Notes: generated by a model from the letters alone, not told the origin. Shown: positions 16,546 through 25,674, counted from the first letter of the stretch. The stretch: DNA of 64,000 nucleotides from Desulfovibrio sp. JC010 (GCF_010470675.1 NZ_VOIQ01000002.1:248001-312000); one strand, 5' to 3'. Made by a program: numbers and translations.

Positions 16546-17265
16546 CTATTTGGTAGTCCTGAAGGTCAGGGAGAATGCGTACCAGACGCGACGGGTATCA
16601 TCGAGGCGATTTTCATACTTACCGATGATGACCTGACGGCCAGCAGGACCAATCTTTACGTTGATAGGCTTGGAGTTTTTGAGGTTTACCAGCTCGGGAT
16701 GTTCAATGTTGCGGTCGGAGGTGGTGGAGATACGGGCACCTGCTGCGGGCATGGGCTTGCCTTCGTAGTACATCATGACCGGAAGGATATCCCCTTCCTT
16801 GAGTTTGGTGGGGTCTTTGAGAGGCACGATTTCCGCACGCTGTCCGATGGGTTTATCCATGCCGGGAGTCCAGCTGAGGATGGTTTTGGAAAGCTTGTAG
16901 GAACGGCCTTCATCGATAATTTTGCCGCAAACCTGTCTGGGAAGCTCAAAATTCTGCCAGCCGCCTTCTTCTGTGTGGTACCAGTACTTGTTATCGAACT
17001 CGACAGTGAGCATGGTGTAGACATCATCGAGCCATGCATAGGCTTCACCCTTGTTGTAAACAGGTTCAAGAGCTGTTTTCCAGCCATTTTCGTTAATCCC
17101 GGTGAGAGCCGTAATACGGCTGATGGGATATGGATCGGTAGCACCGGGATGACCATACATCAGATGGGCCTTGCGACCCTTTTTCTCCAGCCACATATCA
17201 TGGGCGGAAGCAACAGAAGTAAAGGCCAGAACAAAGGCCATCGCTAAAATAATTCTTTTCATCAT
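16546..17265 (-). CDS. Periplasmic DUF4198 (metal-uptake associated) protein
   Basis: A 239-residue exported protein: the signal peptide MKRIILAMAFVLAFTSVASA ends just before HDMWLEKKG, the usual DUF4198 N-terminus with a His that becomes N-terminal after cleavage. Other family-like stretches are GHPGATDPYPI and YEGKPMPAAGARIS. DUF4198 proteins accompany nickel, cobalt or iron uptake systems, but no transporter is adjacent here. The start is chosen at 17265 because AGGAG is 7 nt upstream; the codon before is TTG. A Fur-like palindrome 24 bp upstream suggests iron-dependent control. Confidence 0.8.
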   Translation of the reverse strand: MMKRIILAMAFVLAFTSVASAHDMWLEKKGRKAHLMYGHPGATDPYPISRITALTGINENGWKTALEPVYNKGEAYAWLDDVYTMLTVEFDNKYWYHTEEGGWQNFELPRQVCGKIIDEGRSYKLSKTILSWTPGMDKPIGQRAEIVPLKDPTKLKEGDILPVMMYYEGKPMPAAGARISTTSDRNIEHPELVNLKNSKPINVKIGPAGRQVIIGKYENRLDDTRRVWYAFSLTFRTTK

Positions 17266-17288
17266 CAATTTACTCCTAATATATTTTC

Positions 17289-17307
17289 GAGAACGATTTT
17301 CGTTCTC
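17289..17307 (-). promoter_or_regulatory. Fur-like operator in front of the DUF4198 gene
   Basis: GAGAACGATTTTCGTTCTC is an inverted repeat with 8-bp arms and a 3-bp centre. Read on the minus strand, the neighbourhood is a run of hexamers GAAAAT, GAGAAC, GAAAAT followed by the opposed GTTCTC, resembling the hexamer arrays bound by Fur-family regulators. Zur or another Fur paralogue is equally possible. Confidence 0.55.
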
Positions 17308-17547
17308 ATTTTCATCGAACGCATTTAATTACAAATCACTTCCCGGTTGTCAACACAAAACGGAGGGTAAATAGAAAACCCATAAACCCATAGACAGAAT
17401 TTAAGACCTGAGAAACTGTGCTGTTTTACCCCTTACATTCACTGGCACAACGCCGTTTCAGCATGCTATTCCCAGCAAAATGGCCCCTTGACCTTTAAGC
17501 TTTATTGTTGCAGAGCTTTGCCAGGGTCGGGTTTACGGAGAATTACA

Positions 17548-18060
17548 ATGCGCCTGAATATACCAATCATTTCACTACTTTTCTTACTGATATTAAGCCC
17601 CGCCTGTGTTTCCGCTGACAAATCCGCAGATAATAAACACATCATTGCCGGGTATATAGAAAACGTCTCCATCAAAGTCTGGGACCGCGATGCCCCGATC
17701 ATTATGGAAGCCAAAATGGATACCGGGGCCGACAGCTCTTCCCTGCATGCCACCGACATTGTGATCAATAAAAAGAGCAAAAAAGTATCATTCACCATCA
17801 CCGACCAGCACGGAAAAAACCAGCGCATAACCTGCCCCTATGCCCGGATCGTGCGCATCAAGAAACGCCCTTCCGGCTACCAGCGCAGACCTGTCATTCC
17901 GGTACAGCTTCAAATCGGTTCCAGAAAATTCGAAGCCTTTGTCAACCTGACCGACCGCAGCAATTTCTCGTACAAAATGCTCATTGGCCGCAAAGAACTG
18001 CGCCACGGCATCCTCATTGATTCTTCACGCCATCACCGCCTCAGCCTGCCTGCAAAATAG
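17548..18060 (+). CDS. Exported retropepsin-like (RimB / 'ATP-dependent zinc protease' family) protein
   Basis: A 170-residue protein with a signal peptide (MRLNIPIISLLFLLILSPACVSA) and a retropepsin-like aspartate protease core: EAKMDTGADSSSLHA contains the catalytic DTG, and the C-terminal VNLTDRSNFSYKMLIGRKEL matches the family end. Despite the old name (PF05618), family members resemble aspartic peptidases and are encoded with RimK-like ligases. The start at 17548 has GGAG 7 nt upstream. It heads a four-gene unit with an inactive transglutaminase-7TM protein, an ATP-grasp ligase and a lipoprotein, which suggests trimming of a glutamate-containing peptide made by that system. Confidence 0.82.
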   Translation: MRLNIPIISLLFLLILSPACVSADKSADNKHIIAGYIENVSIKVWDRDAPIIMEAKMDTGADSSSLHATDIVINKKSKKVSFTITDQHGKNQRITCPYARIVRIKKRPSGYQRRPVIPVQLQIGSRKFEAFVNLTDRSNFSYKMLIGRKELRHGILIDSSRHHRLSLPAK

Positions 18061-18078
18061 GCTGCCGGGAGTATTATT

Positions 18079-19644
18079 ATGAATTCTATACAGCTTAAAA
18101 TTATTGTCGCCCTGCTGCTTTGTCTGGGACTGGGCATATTCAGCTACAAAGCCTTTGTACTCGGCTTTCCTCTTACAGCCGAAGAACAGACTGAAATATG
18201 GAACGTGGAAGCCCACGTCTCCTTTGAGGCCGAAGGGAGCCCGGTCAAAGCAACCCTGCAGACCCTGAACCGCTTGCCCGGATACACTGTTACTGATGAA
18301 TATTTCATCGGGGATGATTACGGCCTGCTCCACGCTCTGCAATTGGCGGACGGCACCCTGCAGCAGGAAAAGAATGCTGAAAACATCATCGCCATCTGGT
18401 CCAGACGCACAGCCAAATCCAAACAGGACCTCTTCTATTCAGCACGCCTCAGACCTAAAAAAACACACAGAGAAGAAAGCTGGGTTCATCCCGTGGAAAT
18501 CCCCACGCTCAGTGATCCGCAATTCACTGAAGCGGAACAGGTAGCCGCCAACTCCCTGATTACCGAAGTGGGCAGCGAATCAGCAGATATAGAAACCTTC
18601 GTGCCCCAACTCATGAAAAGGCTTATGAAACCTAAAGCCCATCAGGACGCAGCCTACCTGCTCCGCGACAATGAAAACACACTGGGCACTGTAGATATGG
18701 CTGTACGTTTGCTTCATTTTTCCGGAATTCCGGCCCAGTCGGTACACGGCATCACCCTGATCACCTCAACAAATGCGGCAATCAAACACTGGCTGGAACT
18801 TTATCACAACGACAAGTGGCACATGTTCGATGTGACCAAAGGGACTTTCGGCACCCCGGTGAACTTCGTTACCTGGTGGCGCGGCAATGCCCCTCTGGCT
18901 ACTGTCAGCGGCGGCAAAAACCTGAATGTAACCCTTTCCGTGGTTCCGGCAACGGTCAGTGCCCTTGGTAATGTGGTGGACCGTCTTGCTGTCACCGCGC
19001 CGACCATACTGGAATTTTCCCTGTTCAACCTGCCGGTACAGGCACAGGCCACCTACCGGGTCATCCTGCTTATTCCCATCGGGGTGCTGCTGCTGGTTTT
19101 CCTGCGCAATGTCATCGGCATCACCACCTTCGGGACATTCATGCCCGTGCTCATCGCCCTTTCGTTCCGCGAGACACAATTACTCTGGGGACTCTGCCTC
19201 TTCTCCATCGTCATCATCCTCGGACTGGCTGTCCGCTTATACCTTGAACACCTCAAACTGCTGCTGGTTCCGCGACTGGCCTGTGTGCTCATCGTGGTTG
19301 TGCTGCTCATGGCCGGGATCAGTATCATCAGTTTCAAGCTGGGATTCCCGCGCGGTGTTTCGGTCAGCCTTTTCCCCATGGTCATCCTGAGTATGACCAT
19401 CGAACGGATATCGGTAATGTGGGATGAGCTGGGTGCCGGAAAGGCCATCCAGCAATGCATCGGCTCCATGGCCGTGGCCGTACTGGCTTATATCGCCATG
19501 AGCAACCTGTTCATCGAACACCTCATCTTCGTCTTCCCGGAACTCTTCCTCGTGCTGCTGGCCCTGACCCTGATGATCGGCCGCTACACCGGATTCAGGT
19601 TGATGGACCTGATCCGCTTCCGGGCATTCCTCAAGGAGGGCTGA
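18079..19644 (+). CDS. Inactive transglutaminase fused to a polytopic (7TM) membrane domain
   Basis: A 521-residue inner-membrane protein: an N-terminal TM (residues 8-27), a periplasmic part with a transglutaminase-like domain (VDMAVRLLHFSGIPAQSVHG, then IKHWLELYHNDKWHMFDVTKG), and a C-terminal domain of about seven TM helices from residue 330. At the expected catalytic Cys position there is no cysteine, and the His of HxWxE is replaced by Lys, so the fold is probably non-catalytic, as in the UUP1/7TM inactive transglutaminase families. It likely binds the product of the downstream ligase. It starts 18 bp after the protease-like gene. Confidence 0.85.
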   Translation: MNSIQLKIIVALLLCLGLGIFSYKAFVLGFPLTAEEQTEIWNVEAHVSFEAEGSPVKATLQTLNRLPGYTVTDEYFIGDDYGLLHALQLADGTLQQEKNAENIIAIWSRRTAKSKQDLFYSARLRPKKTHREESWVHPVEIPTLSDPQFTEAEQVAANSLITEVGSESADIETFVPQLMKRLMKPKAHQDAAYLLRDNENTLGTVDMAVRLLHFSGIPAQSVHGITLITSTNAAIKHWLELYHNDKWHMFDVTKGTFGTPVNFVTWWRGNAPLATVSGGKNLNVTLSVVPATVSALGNVVDRLAVTAPTILEFSLFNLPVQAQATYRVILLIPIGVLLLVFLRNVIGITTFGTFMPVLIALSFRETQLLWGLCLFSIVIILGLAVRLYLEHLKLLLVPRLACVLIVVVLLMAGISIISFKLGFPRGVSVSLFPMVILSMTIERISVMWDELGAGKAIQQCIGSMAVAVLAYIAMSNLFIEHLIFVFPELFLVLLALTLMIGRYTGFRLMDLIRFRAFLKEG

Positions 19645-19645
19645 G

Positions 19646-20584
19646 ATGGGCTGGTTCGCTAAACTGAAAGAATTCGGGGTCATGGGCCTCAATGCGCGCA
19701 ACGGGGCCTACGTGCTGCCCAACAATCCGCGCAAGCTCTACCCGCTGGTGGATGACAAGATCACCACCAAGGAATTAACCCAGTCCGCCGGACTGAACGT
19801 ACCGGAACTCTACGGCGTGTTTCAGGCCCAGCATGAGCTGAAAAAACTCCCGCAGCTGCTGCAAAAACACGATTCTTTTGTGGTCAAACCCGCACGCGGT
19901 GCCGGGGGCAACGGAATTCTGGTCATCACCGGGAAGCTGGGACCGCGCTTCCGCAAACCGGATGATTCACTGGTGGCGGAAGAAGCTATTTCCTTCCACA
20001 TTTCCAATATATTGAGCGGCATGTACAGTCTCGGCGGCATGCCGGACAAGGCCATGATTGAATATTGCGTTCAGTTCTCTCCGGTCTTCAAGAACATTGC
20101 ATATCAAGGCGTGCCGGACATCCGCATCATCGTCTACAAAGGTGTTCCGGTCATGGCCATGCTGCGCTTGCCCACCCGGGAATCCGACGGCAAAGCCAAC
20201 CTGCATCAGGGTGCCATGGGTTGCGGAATAGATATGCGCACAGGTATGACCACCAGCGCAGTCTGGAAGAACGACAACTGCACCCATCACCCGGACACCC
20301 TGCATCCCGTTGCCGGGGTAAGCATCCCGGACTGGCCGAAACTGCTCAAACAATCCGCACTGGGCTACAGCGTAACCGGGCTGGGTTACCTCGGCGTAGA
20401 TATTGTACTGGATAAAAATATGGGACCGCTGATCCTTGAACTCAACGCCCGTCCGGGGCTGGCCATTCAGGTAGCCAACAGATGCGGGTTGCAGCACAGG
20501 CTGGACGCAATCGATAAAATCCATCAGGACCTGCACACAGAAAACCAACGGATTCAATATGCCATGGATAATTTCGGATCATAA
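19646..20584 (+). CDS. RimK-like ATP-grasp alpha-L-glutamate ligase homologue
   Basis: A 312-residue ATP-grasp enzyme expected to ligate an amino acid (often glutamate) to a carboxylate acceptor. Visible motifs are MGLNARNGAYVLPNN at the N-terminus, VVKPARGAGGNGILVI (ATP-binding lysine and glycine loop), GVPDIRIIVYKGVPVMAMLRLP and, at the end, LGVDIVLDKNMGPLILELNA with the Mg-binding Asp/Glu/Asn residues, then RPGLAIQ. It begins 1 bp after the 7TM gene stop, indicating tight coupling. The conserved trio of retropepsin, inactive transglutaminase and ATP-grasp is known from comparative genomics of amidoligases; its product remains unclear. Confidence 0.86.
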   Translation: MGWFAKLKEFGVMGLNARNGAYVLPNNPRKLYPLVDDKITTKELTQSAGLNVPELYGVFQAQHELKKLPQLLQKHDSFVVKPARGAGGNGILVITGKLGPRFRKPDDSLVAEEAISFHISNILSGMYSLGGMPDKAMIEYCVQFSPVFKNIAYQGVPDIRIIVYKGVPVMAMLRLPTRESDGKANLHQGAMGCGIDMRTGMTTSAVWKNDNCTHHPDTLHPVAGVSIPDWPKLLKQSALGYSVTGLGYLGVDIVLDKNMGPLILELNARPGLAIQVANRCGLQHRLDAIDKIHQDLHTENQRIQYAMDNFGS

Positions 20585-21389
20585 AATCAAGCGGCTGTTT
20601 CCCGCACTCATCATAGCCCTGATATGTGTCCTGCCCGGCTGTAAAAAACAGCCGAAACTGGTCATACCGCCCGCGCCGCCCCTTCCGGAGGAAGTAGCCA
20701 AGGAAAAGGCTCCGCTGGGCAAAAAGGAAGTCCGCCTGCACATTAAGCTGACCCGCCAGCCGGACCAGCGCAAAGTGCGCAAGGTCCGCTCCCAGTCCAT
20801 GCCCGTGGGAACACGCATATCCTACCCTGCCGGAGCGGATATCCTGCGTTTCCTGCAATATGACGAGGAGATCATCACCCTGCCCAAAATACAGGCCGCG
20901 CGGGATTTCAAGATCATGCTCCTGACAAGGGACCAGAACCCGCCCCAGACCGTGAACGGCTACCCCGACGTCACTTACGAACTGATGGAATCTGCCCTGC
21001 CTGGCGGCGCAATCCTGCTCGATTCTTTTTACGGCACCCTCAAAAAGGACGGTACCCTTTCCAAAACCATGTTCCTGCCTACAAACAGGAAAGATGTGTT
21101 CAAAAAGATTCAGGCAGAAATAAGCCCGCGAAAACTCAAATTCAAAAAAGTGGTCAGAACCAGCGTCCTGCCGGGTTCCGAACACCATTATGTGATCAGA
21201 TTTGTGGGTAAAAAAGGAATGACTATTCTCTTTGAAATCCGCTATCTGGAAGGCGGCAGCCGCCCCAAAGTGGTCAGCCGCCAGACTTTGGAAATCCCGC
21301 TGGGAACCCCACTGATCGAAATCAACGGGCACAGTTTCCGGGTCCATACAGCGACGACGGAGTTTATTGATATTGAAAGGTTGAGCTAA
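20559..21389 (+). CDS. Lipoprotein of unknown function in the ATP-grasp operon
   Basis: A 276-residue protein with a lipoprotein signal (FPALIIALICVLPGC, lipidated Cys28) and a basic, Pro-rich linker (PPAPPLPEE) before a mature domain of about 230 residues with no recognised motif. Its start lies 26 nt inside the end of the ATP-grasp gene, pointing to translational coupling. Membrane anchoring of the fourth partner fits a periplasmic complex with the retropepsin-like and inactive transglutaminase proteins. The function is unknown. Confidence 0.72.
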   Translation: MPWIISDHKIKRLFPALIIALICVLPGCKKQPKLVIPPAPPLPEEVAKEKAPLGKKEVRLHIKLTRQPDQRKVRKVRSQSMPVGTRISYPAGADILRFLQYDEEIITLPKIQAARDFKIMLLTRDQNPPQTVNGYPDVTYELMESALPGGAILLDSFYGTLKKDGTLSKTMFLPTNRKDVFKKIQAEISPRKLKFKKVVRTSVLPGSEHHYVIRFVGKKGMTILFEIRYLEGGSRPKVVSRQTLEIPLGTPLIEINGHSFRVHTATTEFIDIERLS

Positions 21390-21404
21390 ATAAAAATTAG
21401 CCCC

Positions 21405-21485
21405 TACTAAGGATTCCAAAGGGGATTATCCCCTTTGGCCGCCGGAGGCGAAATCTGTTCGTCAAACAGCACGAAGTGCATCAAA
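21405..21485. repeat. Intergenic palindrome with short core and tail box
   Basis: The core CCAAAGGGG-ATTAT-CCCCTTTGG lies at 21416-21438, followed by CCGCCGGAGGCGAAATC and a diverged tail AGCACGAAGTGCATCAAATC (21465-21484). It lies between the convergent lipoprotein and recJ genes. Confidence 0.75.
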
Positions 21486-23222
21486 TCATTTCTTCCTTCT
21501 TCGCGTGTAATCACGAATAGTAAGCTCAATAGTAGGAATCCCGTTAAACTTGTCGATCTTGGGCGAGAAGGCGAAACGCATGGTTTTGCCGATTAGTTCT
21601 GAACCGAGCTCTTCGGCCATGCGCCATGCTTTGGCGGGCATTTTGCGGGTCTTTTCAGTATCGGTGACAGTGAGCTTCACGTGGGCCTTGCCCATGGGGC
21701 GACGTTCAAGAACTTCCACCGGAGGGGTGGTGAAGACCGGCTCCGGGTTACCCATGCCGAAAGGCTGCATGAGTTCCAGCTCCTTAAGCAGCACGTAATC
21801 AATATTTTCCAGCGGCAGTTCGCGGTCCACTTTGAGCGATGCCTTGAGCGGATCTGAACCGATCTTGTCAATTACCGCCTGATCAAAACGCTCCCGGAAC
21901 TCGGAAAGCAGGTCGGACTTGAAAGACATCCCCGCAGCCAGCTTGTGTCCTCCGAAATTGAGGAACAACTCGGACATGGTGGTCAACCCTTCGTGAATAT
22001 GAAATTCCTTGATGGAACGGGCTGAGCCTTTGACCACCCCGTCCTCTTCGCAGAGCATGACCGTGGGGCGGTAGAATCTTTCCACCACCCGCGAAGCCAC
22101 AATTCCGATGATGCCCGGATGCCAGTTTTTGGAATAAAGCACCAGCCCGGCCCGCTTGTCACGCTTGATGTGCTCTTCGGCCTGCGCGATGGCTTCATGT
22201 AAAATTCGTTCTTCCTCGGCCCGACGTTCGGAGTTCAGTTCGTCCAACACCTTGGCAATAGGCCTTGCGGTCTCCATGTCCTCAGCCATGAGCAGCTGCA
22301 ACGCCCGGCCCGGATCGCCCATGCGGCCTGAAGCATTGATGCGCGGAGCCAGCCCGAAACCGACCTGTCCGGCCCCGATGGCCGCAAACATATCGTATCC
22401 GCTGGCCACTTTGAGTGCAGCCAGTCCGGGACGCTTGGCTTCTTTGAGCAGCAGCAACCCGTTCTTGACCAGAATACGGTTCGGCCCTTGAAGTTCAACC
22501 ACATCAGCAATGGTTCCGAGAGCCACAAAATCAAGATAAGCACGCACATCCGCCGGATCACCGGGCAGCAGCCTGTTGACCTGCGCCATGAGCATGAACG
22601 CCACGCCCACCCCGGCAAGGGTGGCGCACTGGCAGTCTTCGAAAGTTTCACCGTTGTATTCTGTCAGACGGGGATTGCAGATGGCCGCAGCCGGAGGCAG
22701 TTCCTCACCGGGCAGGTGGTGGTCGGAAACAACAACGGTCATGCCCAGCTCGTTGGCAGCAGCGATTTCAGCATTGTTGGTGATGCCGCAATCCACGGTC
22801 AAAAGCAGGTCGATGCCCTGTTCATGCAATTTTTTGATGCCTTCCACATTGAGGCCGTACCCTTCCTCAAGACGGTTGGGCAGGTAATGTTCGCACTCAT
22901 AGCCGCGATCGGCGAGGAAGGTTTTGACCACAGCGGTGGAGGTCACCCCGTCCACATCGTAGTCGCCCCAGACAGCCATTTTTTTGCCTTGGGCAAGGCC
23001 GTCGGCAATGACCTGTGCGGAAAGCTCAAGACCGGGAATCTCAGTTGGTTTGCAGAGGTTGCGTAACCCCGGAGAAAGGAAAAGATTCATATCCTCGCGG
23101 CTCTGAAAACCGCGATGCCAGAGAATTTCCGCAAGAAGTTCGGTGATACCGAGTTCATCGGCAATAGCAGGGATGGAGGAAGGTAAATCTTCCTCGCTGC
23201 GCAGCTTCCAGATTTTGGGCAA
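21486..23222 (-). CDS. recJ: Single-stranded-DNA-specific 5'-3' exonuclease RecJ
   Basis: RecJ degrades 5' ssDNA ends in recombination and repair. The 578-residue protein has the DHH phosphoesterase motifs in order: VWGDYDVDGVTSTAVV (residues 83-98), LLLTVDCGITNNAE, VVVSDHHLPGEELPPA and NASGRMGDPGRAL, then the DHHA1 domain with FGGHKLAAGMSF, and an OB-like C-terminus. The start is a TTG at 23222 with GGAG upstream. It is the last gene of the yicC-remA-gmk-pyrF-TPR-recJ unit, 20 bp after the TPR gene. Confidence 0.96.
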   Translation of the reverse strand: MPKIWKLRSEEDLPSSIPAIADELGITELLAEILWHRGFQSREDMNLFLSPGLRNLCKPTEIPGLELSAQVIADGLAQGKKMAVWGDYDVDGVTSTAVVKTFLADRGYECEHYLPNRLEEGYGLNVEGIKKLHEQGIDLLLTVDCGITNNAEIAAANELGMTVVVSDHHLPGEELPPAAAICNPRLTEYNGETFEDCQCATLAGVGVAFMLMAQVNRLLPGDPADVRAYLDFVALGTIADVVELQGPNRILVKNGLLLLKEAKRPGLAALKVASGYDMFAAIGAGQVGFGLAPRINASGRMGDPGRALQLLMAEDMETARPIAKVLDELNSERRAEEERILHEAIAQAEEHIKRDKRAGLVLYSKNWHPGIIGIVASRVVERFYRPTVMLCEEDGVVKGSARSIKEFHIHEGLTTMSELFLNFGGHKLAAGMSFKSDLLSEFRERFDQAVIDKIGSDPLKASLKVDRELPLENIDYVLLKELELMQPFGMGNPEPVFTTPPVEVLERRPMGKAHVKLTVTDTEKTRKMPAKAWRMAEELGSELIGKTMRFAFSPKIDKFNGIPTIELTIRDYTRRRKK

Positions 23223-23242
23223 AATACTCTCCGTGGATTCGG

Positions 23243-24070
23243 CTAGAAATCAATATCAAGACCTGCGATGGGCCCGTCATCTTTCTGCTGCTTCTTCTCA
23301 AAAGCATCCAGATCAATATTAAGGTCATCTTCCTCTGCAGAAATATAGCCGTTGTTCTTGAGGTAAGACCAGAACATGATCCCTTCTTCCAGCTCAGGAT
23401 TAAGCTGCAGGGATTTTTTGATGTACTTGACGCAATTAGCAAATTCGCCCTTTTCATAATAAGCGCGGGCAATATTCAGGCAGAGGTTTTCATCATGTTT
23501 ACTGAGTTCTTCAGCCTTGTGGTAATACTCAAGGGCCTGATCAATCATGCCGTTGCGGCGCAGGTTTATACCGAAATCATTGAACAGGTGCTTGTGCTCC
23601 GGTTCATAAATGGCCCCGATACCAACCAGCCTGCGGAAAACATCCTCCGCGCGCCCGGTCTCACCACGTTCAAGGTAGGTCAGGCCGAGACCGAAGTTGG
23701 CCCGCACATTTTCTTCGTCCACATCAATGGCATGCCCGAATTCATATTCCGCGCTGTAGCTTTCGCCGCTGGCGCGATGCCCTTCCCCGCGCTGTATGGA
23801 ACCTTCCAGAGCTTCCATGCTGGGCCGGACAACTTCCACAAAATGTTCCGGTTCAGGGTGGTAATTATCCAGAAACTTGTCCCGCTCCACCATGAGCTTG
23901 GGACCGGAAGGAACATTATTGCTGTTCAGGGGCTGCACTTCCAAAGCACCGCTGTCCAGTTCCCGCACAAACCAATAGGTCTTCTGCACGGTCTGGCGGG
24001 TGGTGGTCCCGGTTCCCACTGTGGATTCAGTCTGGGAGGAAAAAACCCCGGTGATTCGGTTGGCAGCCAT
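23243..24070 (-). CDS. TPR protein with conserved N-terminal module (paralogue 1 of 3)
   Basis: A 275-residue cytoplasmic protein. Residues 1-85 form a module with GVFSSQTESTVGTGTTTRQT, TYWFVRELDSGALEVQPLNS, VPSGPKLMVERDKFLDNYHP. It is followed by TPR-like repeats (about residues 95-240: YEFGHAIDVDEENVRANFGL, GINLRRNGMIDQALEYYHKA, LNIARAYYEKGEFANCVKYI) and an acidic tail. The same N-terminal module heads the proteins at 52683-53456 and 53651-54385. No enzyme signature is seen. Its place between pyrF and recJ may be incidental. Confidence 0.75.
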   Translation of the reverse strand: MAANRITGVFSSQTESTVGTGTTTRQTVQKTYWFVRELDSGALEVQPLNSNNVPSGPKLMVERDKFLDNYHPEPEHFVEVVRPSMEALEGSIQRGEGHRASGESYSAEYEFGHAIDVDEENVRANFGLGLTYLERGETGRAEDVFRRLVGIGAIYEPEHKHLFNDFGINLRRNGMIDQALEYYHKAEELSKHDENLCLNIARAYYEKGEFANCVKYIKKSLQLNPELEEGIMFWSYLKNNGYISAEEDDLNIDLDAFEKKQQKDDGPIAGLDIDF

Positions 24071-24081
24071 ATAAACCCCTT

Positions 24082-24774
24082 TTATGAATTCATTTCAGCA
24101 ACAATCCTGCGTGCGGCATCTGCCGGATCATCCGCCCCGGTGATCGGCCTGCCGACCACGAGAAAGTTGGAACCGCGCTCAACAGCCTGCGCCGGGGTAA
24201 CCACCCTGCGCTGGTCATCGGAAACAGAAGCGGGCCGGATACCCGGAGTAAGAGCCAGAAAATCCTTACCGCATTTTTCCTTGATGGCTTGCACTTCCAG
24301 CCCGGAGCAGACCACGCCGTCCAGCCCGGCCTGAGATGACCCCAGAGCCAGATCAAGTACCGCAGCCCCCAGTCCGTCAGGCACCGGAAAGGGAATGTCA
24401 TCTTCGTCCATGCTGGTCAGGATGGTAATCGCCATAAGCAGCGGTCCTTCGCTGCCGTTTGCGCCCTCGGCACGCCCTTCACGGGCGGCGATGGCCATGC
24501 GTTCCCCGCCGAGAGCATGCAGACTGAGCATATCAGCCCCGGCGCGGGTGGCGGAACGGACCGCACCTTTCACTGTGTTGGGAATATCAAAAAATTTCAG
24601 GTCCACAAAAACCTTGAAACCCATTTCCTTGAACCGGGTAATAATCTCCGGTCCTTCAGCACAAAAAAGTTCAAGGCCGATTTTCACCCACGGAGCCACG
24701 CCACGGACTTTTTCAGCCATTTCAATGGCGGACTGCGCATCTTTAAAATCAAGGGCAACTACTAATTCAGACAT
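24082..24774 (-). CDS. pyrF: Orotidine 5'-phosphate decarboxylase
   Basis: PyrF converts OMP to UMP, the last step of de novo pyrimidine synthesis. At 230 residues it has LVVALDFKDAQSA, KIGLELFCAEGP, the catalytic FVDLKFFDIPNTVKGAV (Asp-x-Lys-x-x-Asp type site) and the phosphate-binding LVVGRPITGADDP near the C-terminus. The start at 24774 is preferred to an in-frame ATG five codons upstream that overlaps the end of gmk. It is 5 bp after gmk. Confidence 0.96.
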   Translation of the reverse strand: MSELVVALDFKDAQSAIEMAEKVRGVAPWVKIGLELFCAEGPEIITRFKEMGFKVFVDLKFFDIPNTVKGAVRSATRAGADMLSLHALGGERMAIAAREGRAEGANGSEGPLLMAITILTSMDEDDIPFPVPDGLGAAVLDLALGSSQAGLDGVVCSGLEVQAIKEKCGKDFLALTPGIRPASVSDDQRRVVTPAQAVERGSNFLVVGRPITGADDPADAARRIVAEMNS

Positions 24775-24779
24775 ATTAA

Positions 24780-25412
24780 TTATTCCCATGTACTTAAAAT
24801 ACTTTCAAGAAGTCCCGGATTGCTGCAGGGACGGTTTTTTCCGGCAAGATAGATGGCCTTAAGTTCCGCATAAGCCTTATCCAGATCGTCGTTCACGATC
24901 CAGTACTCGAATTTCGGTGCGGAAGCCATTTCCTTCATGGCATTGAGCATGCGGCGGTTGATGACCGGTTCGGTATCGGTGTTACGGCCTTCAAGGCGTT
25001 TACGCAGCTCCCCGTAAGACGGAGGCATCAGAAAGACGAACATCCCGTCAGGCATGGACTCCATAAGCTGCATGCAGCCCTGAAAATCAATGTCGAACAG
25101 GATATCCATGCCCTTGAAGAGCATTTTTTCCACCGGCTTTTTGGGGGTGCCGTAAAAATTACCATGGACCTCAGCCCATTCTGCGAATTCCCCGGCTTCC
25201 AGCTTTTCGTTGAACTCATCCACACTCAGGAAAAAATAATCCTTGCCGTCCTCTTCCCCTTCACGCGGTTCGCGGGTGGTGCAGGAGATTGAAAATCCGA
25301 TCTGCGGGAATTCGCCGCGCAGCTTTTTTACCAGAGTACTTTTCCCGGTACCGGACGGGGCGCAAAGAACCAGCACCTGCCCTTTTTTTTCCGGGATCAG
25401 AACATCACTCAT
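24780..25412 (-). CDS. gmk: Guanylate kinase
   Basis: Gmk phosphorylates GMP to GDP. The 210-residue protein (usual length about 205) shows the P-loop [18 protein letters not shown], the GMP-binding [22 protein letters not shown] and the lid region RRLEG-type sequence ([18 protein letters not shown]). The start at 25412 has GAGGAGGG just upstream and overlaps the remA stop by 8 nt; an in-frame ATG much farther upstream would add 39 residues inside remA and is rejected. The order yicC-remA-gmk is a conserved bacterial gene string. Confidence 0.96.
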   Translation of the reverse strand: MSDVLIPEKKGQVLVLCAPSGTGKSTLVKKLRGEFPQIGFSISCTTREPREGEEDGKDYFFLSVDEFNEKLEAGEFAEWAEVHGNFYGTPKKPVEKMLFKGMDILFDIDFQGCMQLMESMPDGMFVFLMPPSYGELRKRLEGRNTDTEPVINRRMLNAMKEMASAPKFEYWIVNDDLDKAYAELKAIYLAGKNRPCSNPGLLESILSTWE

Positions 25413-25665
25413 TTTCACCCTCCTCGGAAGTATAGCGGTGTCCGATGGTTTCCGCCTGAATTGCCGAAAGAATAACATGGTTGGAATCGGTAACAATGAT
25501 GGAACGGGTTTTACGGCCCTGAGTGGCATCTACCAGCCGCCCTTCCTGTCTCGCATCCTCACGCAGTCTGCGCATGGGCGAGGAGGAAGGGTTGACGATG
25601 GTGATTACCCGACTCGAAACCACATAGTTACCGAATCCGATATTTAATAATGTCTGCTTCTGCAT
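25405..25665 (-). CDS. remA: RemA-like regulatory protein (DUF370)
   Basis: An 86-residue DUF370 protein. In Bacillus subtilis, RemA is a DNA-binding activator of matrix and osmoprotection genes that assembles into rings. Visible family stretches are [27 protein letters not shown] and [14 protein letters not shown] followed by [12 protein letters not shown]. The gene lies between yicC and gmk with an 8-nt overlap to gmk. Its targets in sulfate reducers are not known, so a matrix role is only an analogy. Confidence 0.9.
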   Translation of the reverse strand: MQKQTLLNIGFGNYVVSSRVITIVNPSSSPMRRLREDARQEGRLVDATQGRKTRSIIVTDSNHVILSAIQAETIGHRYTSEEGENE

Positions 25666-25674
25666 CGTACCGGA

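Noticed and set aside
20559-20584. Overlap of the lipoprotein gene with the ATP-grasp gene as a sign of a frameshifted fusion
   Set aside because: The downstream frame has its own signal sequence and lipobox, and the ATP-grasp protein ends at a normal position; a coupled start is the simpler reading.
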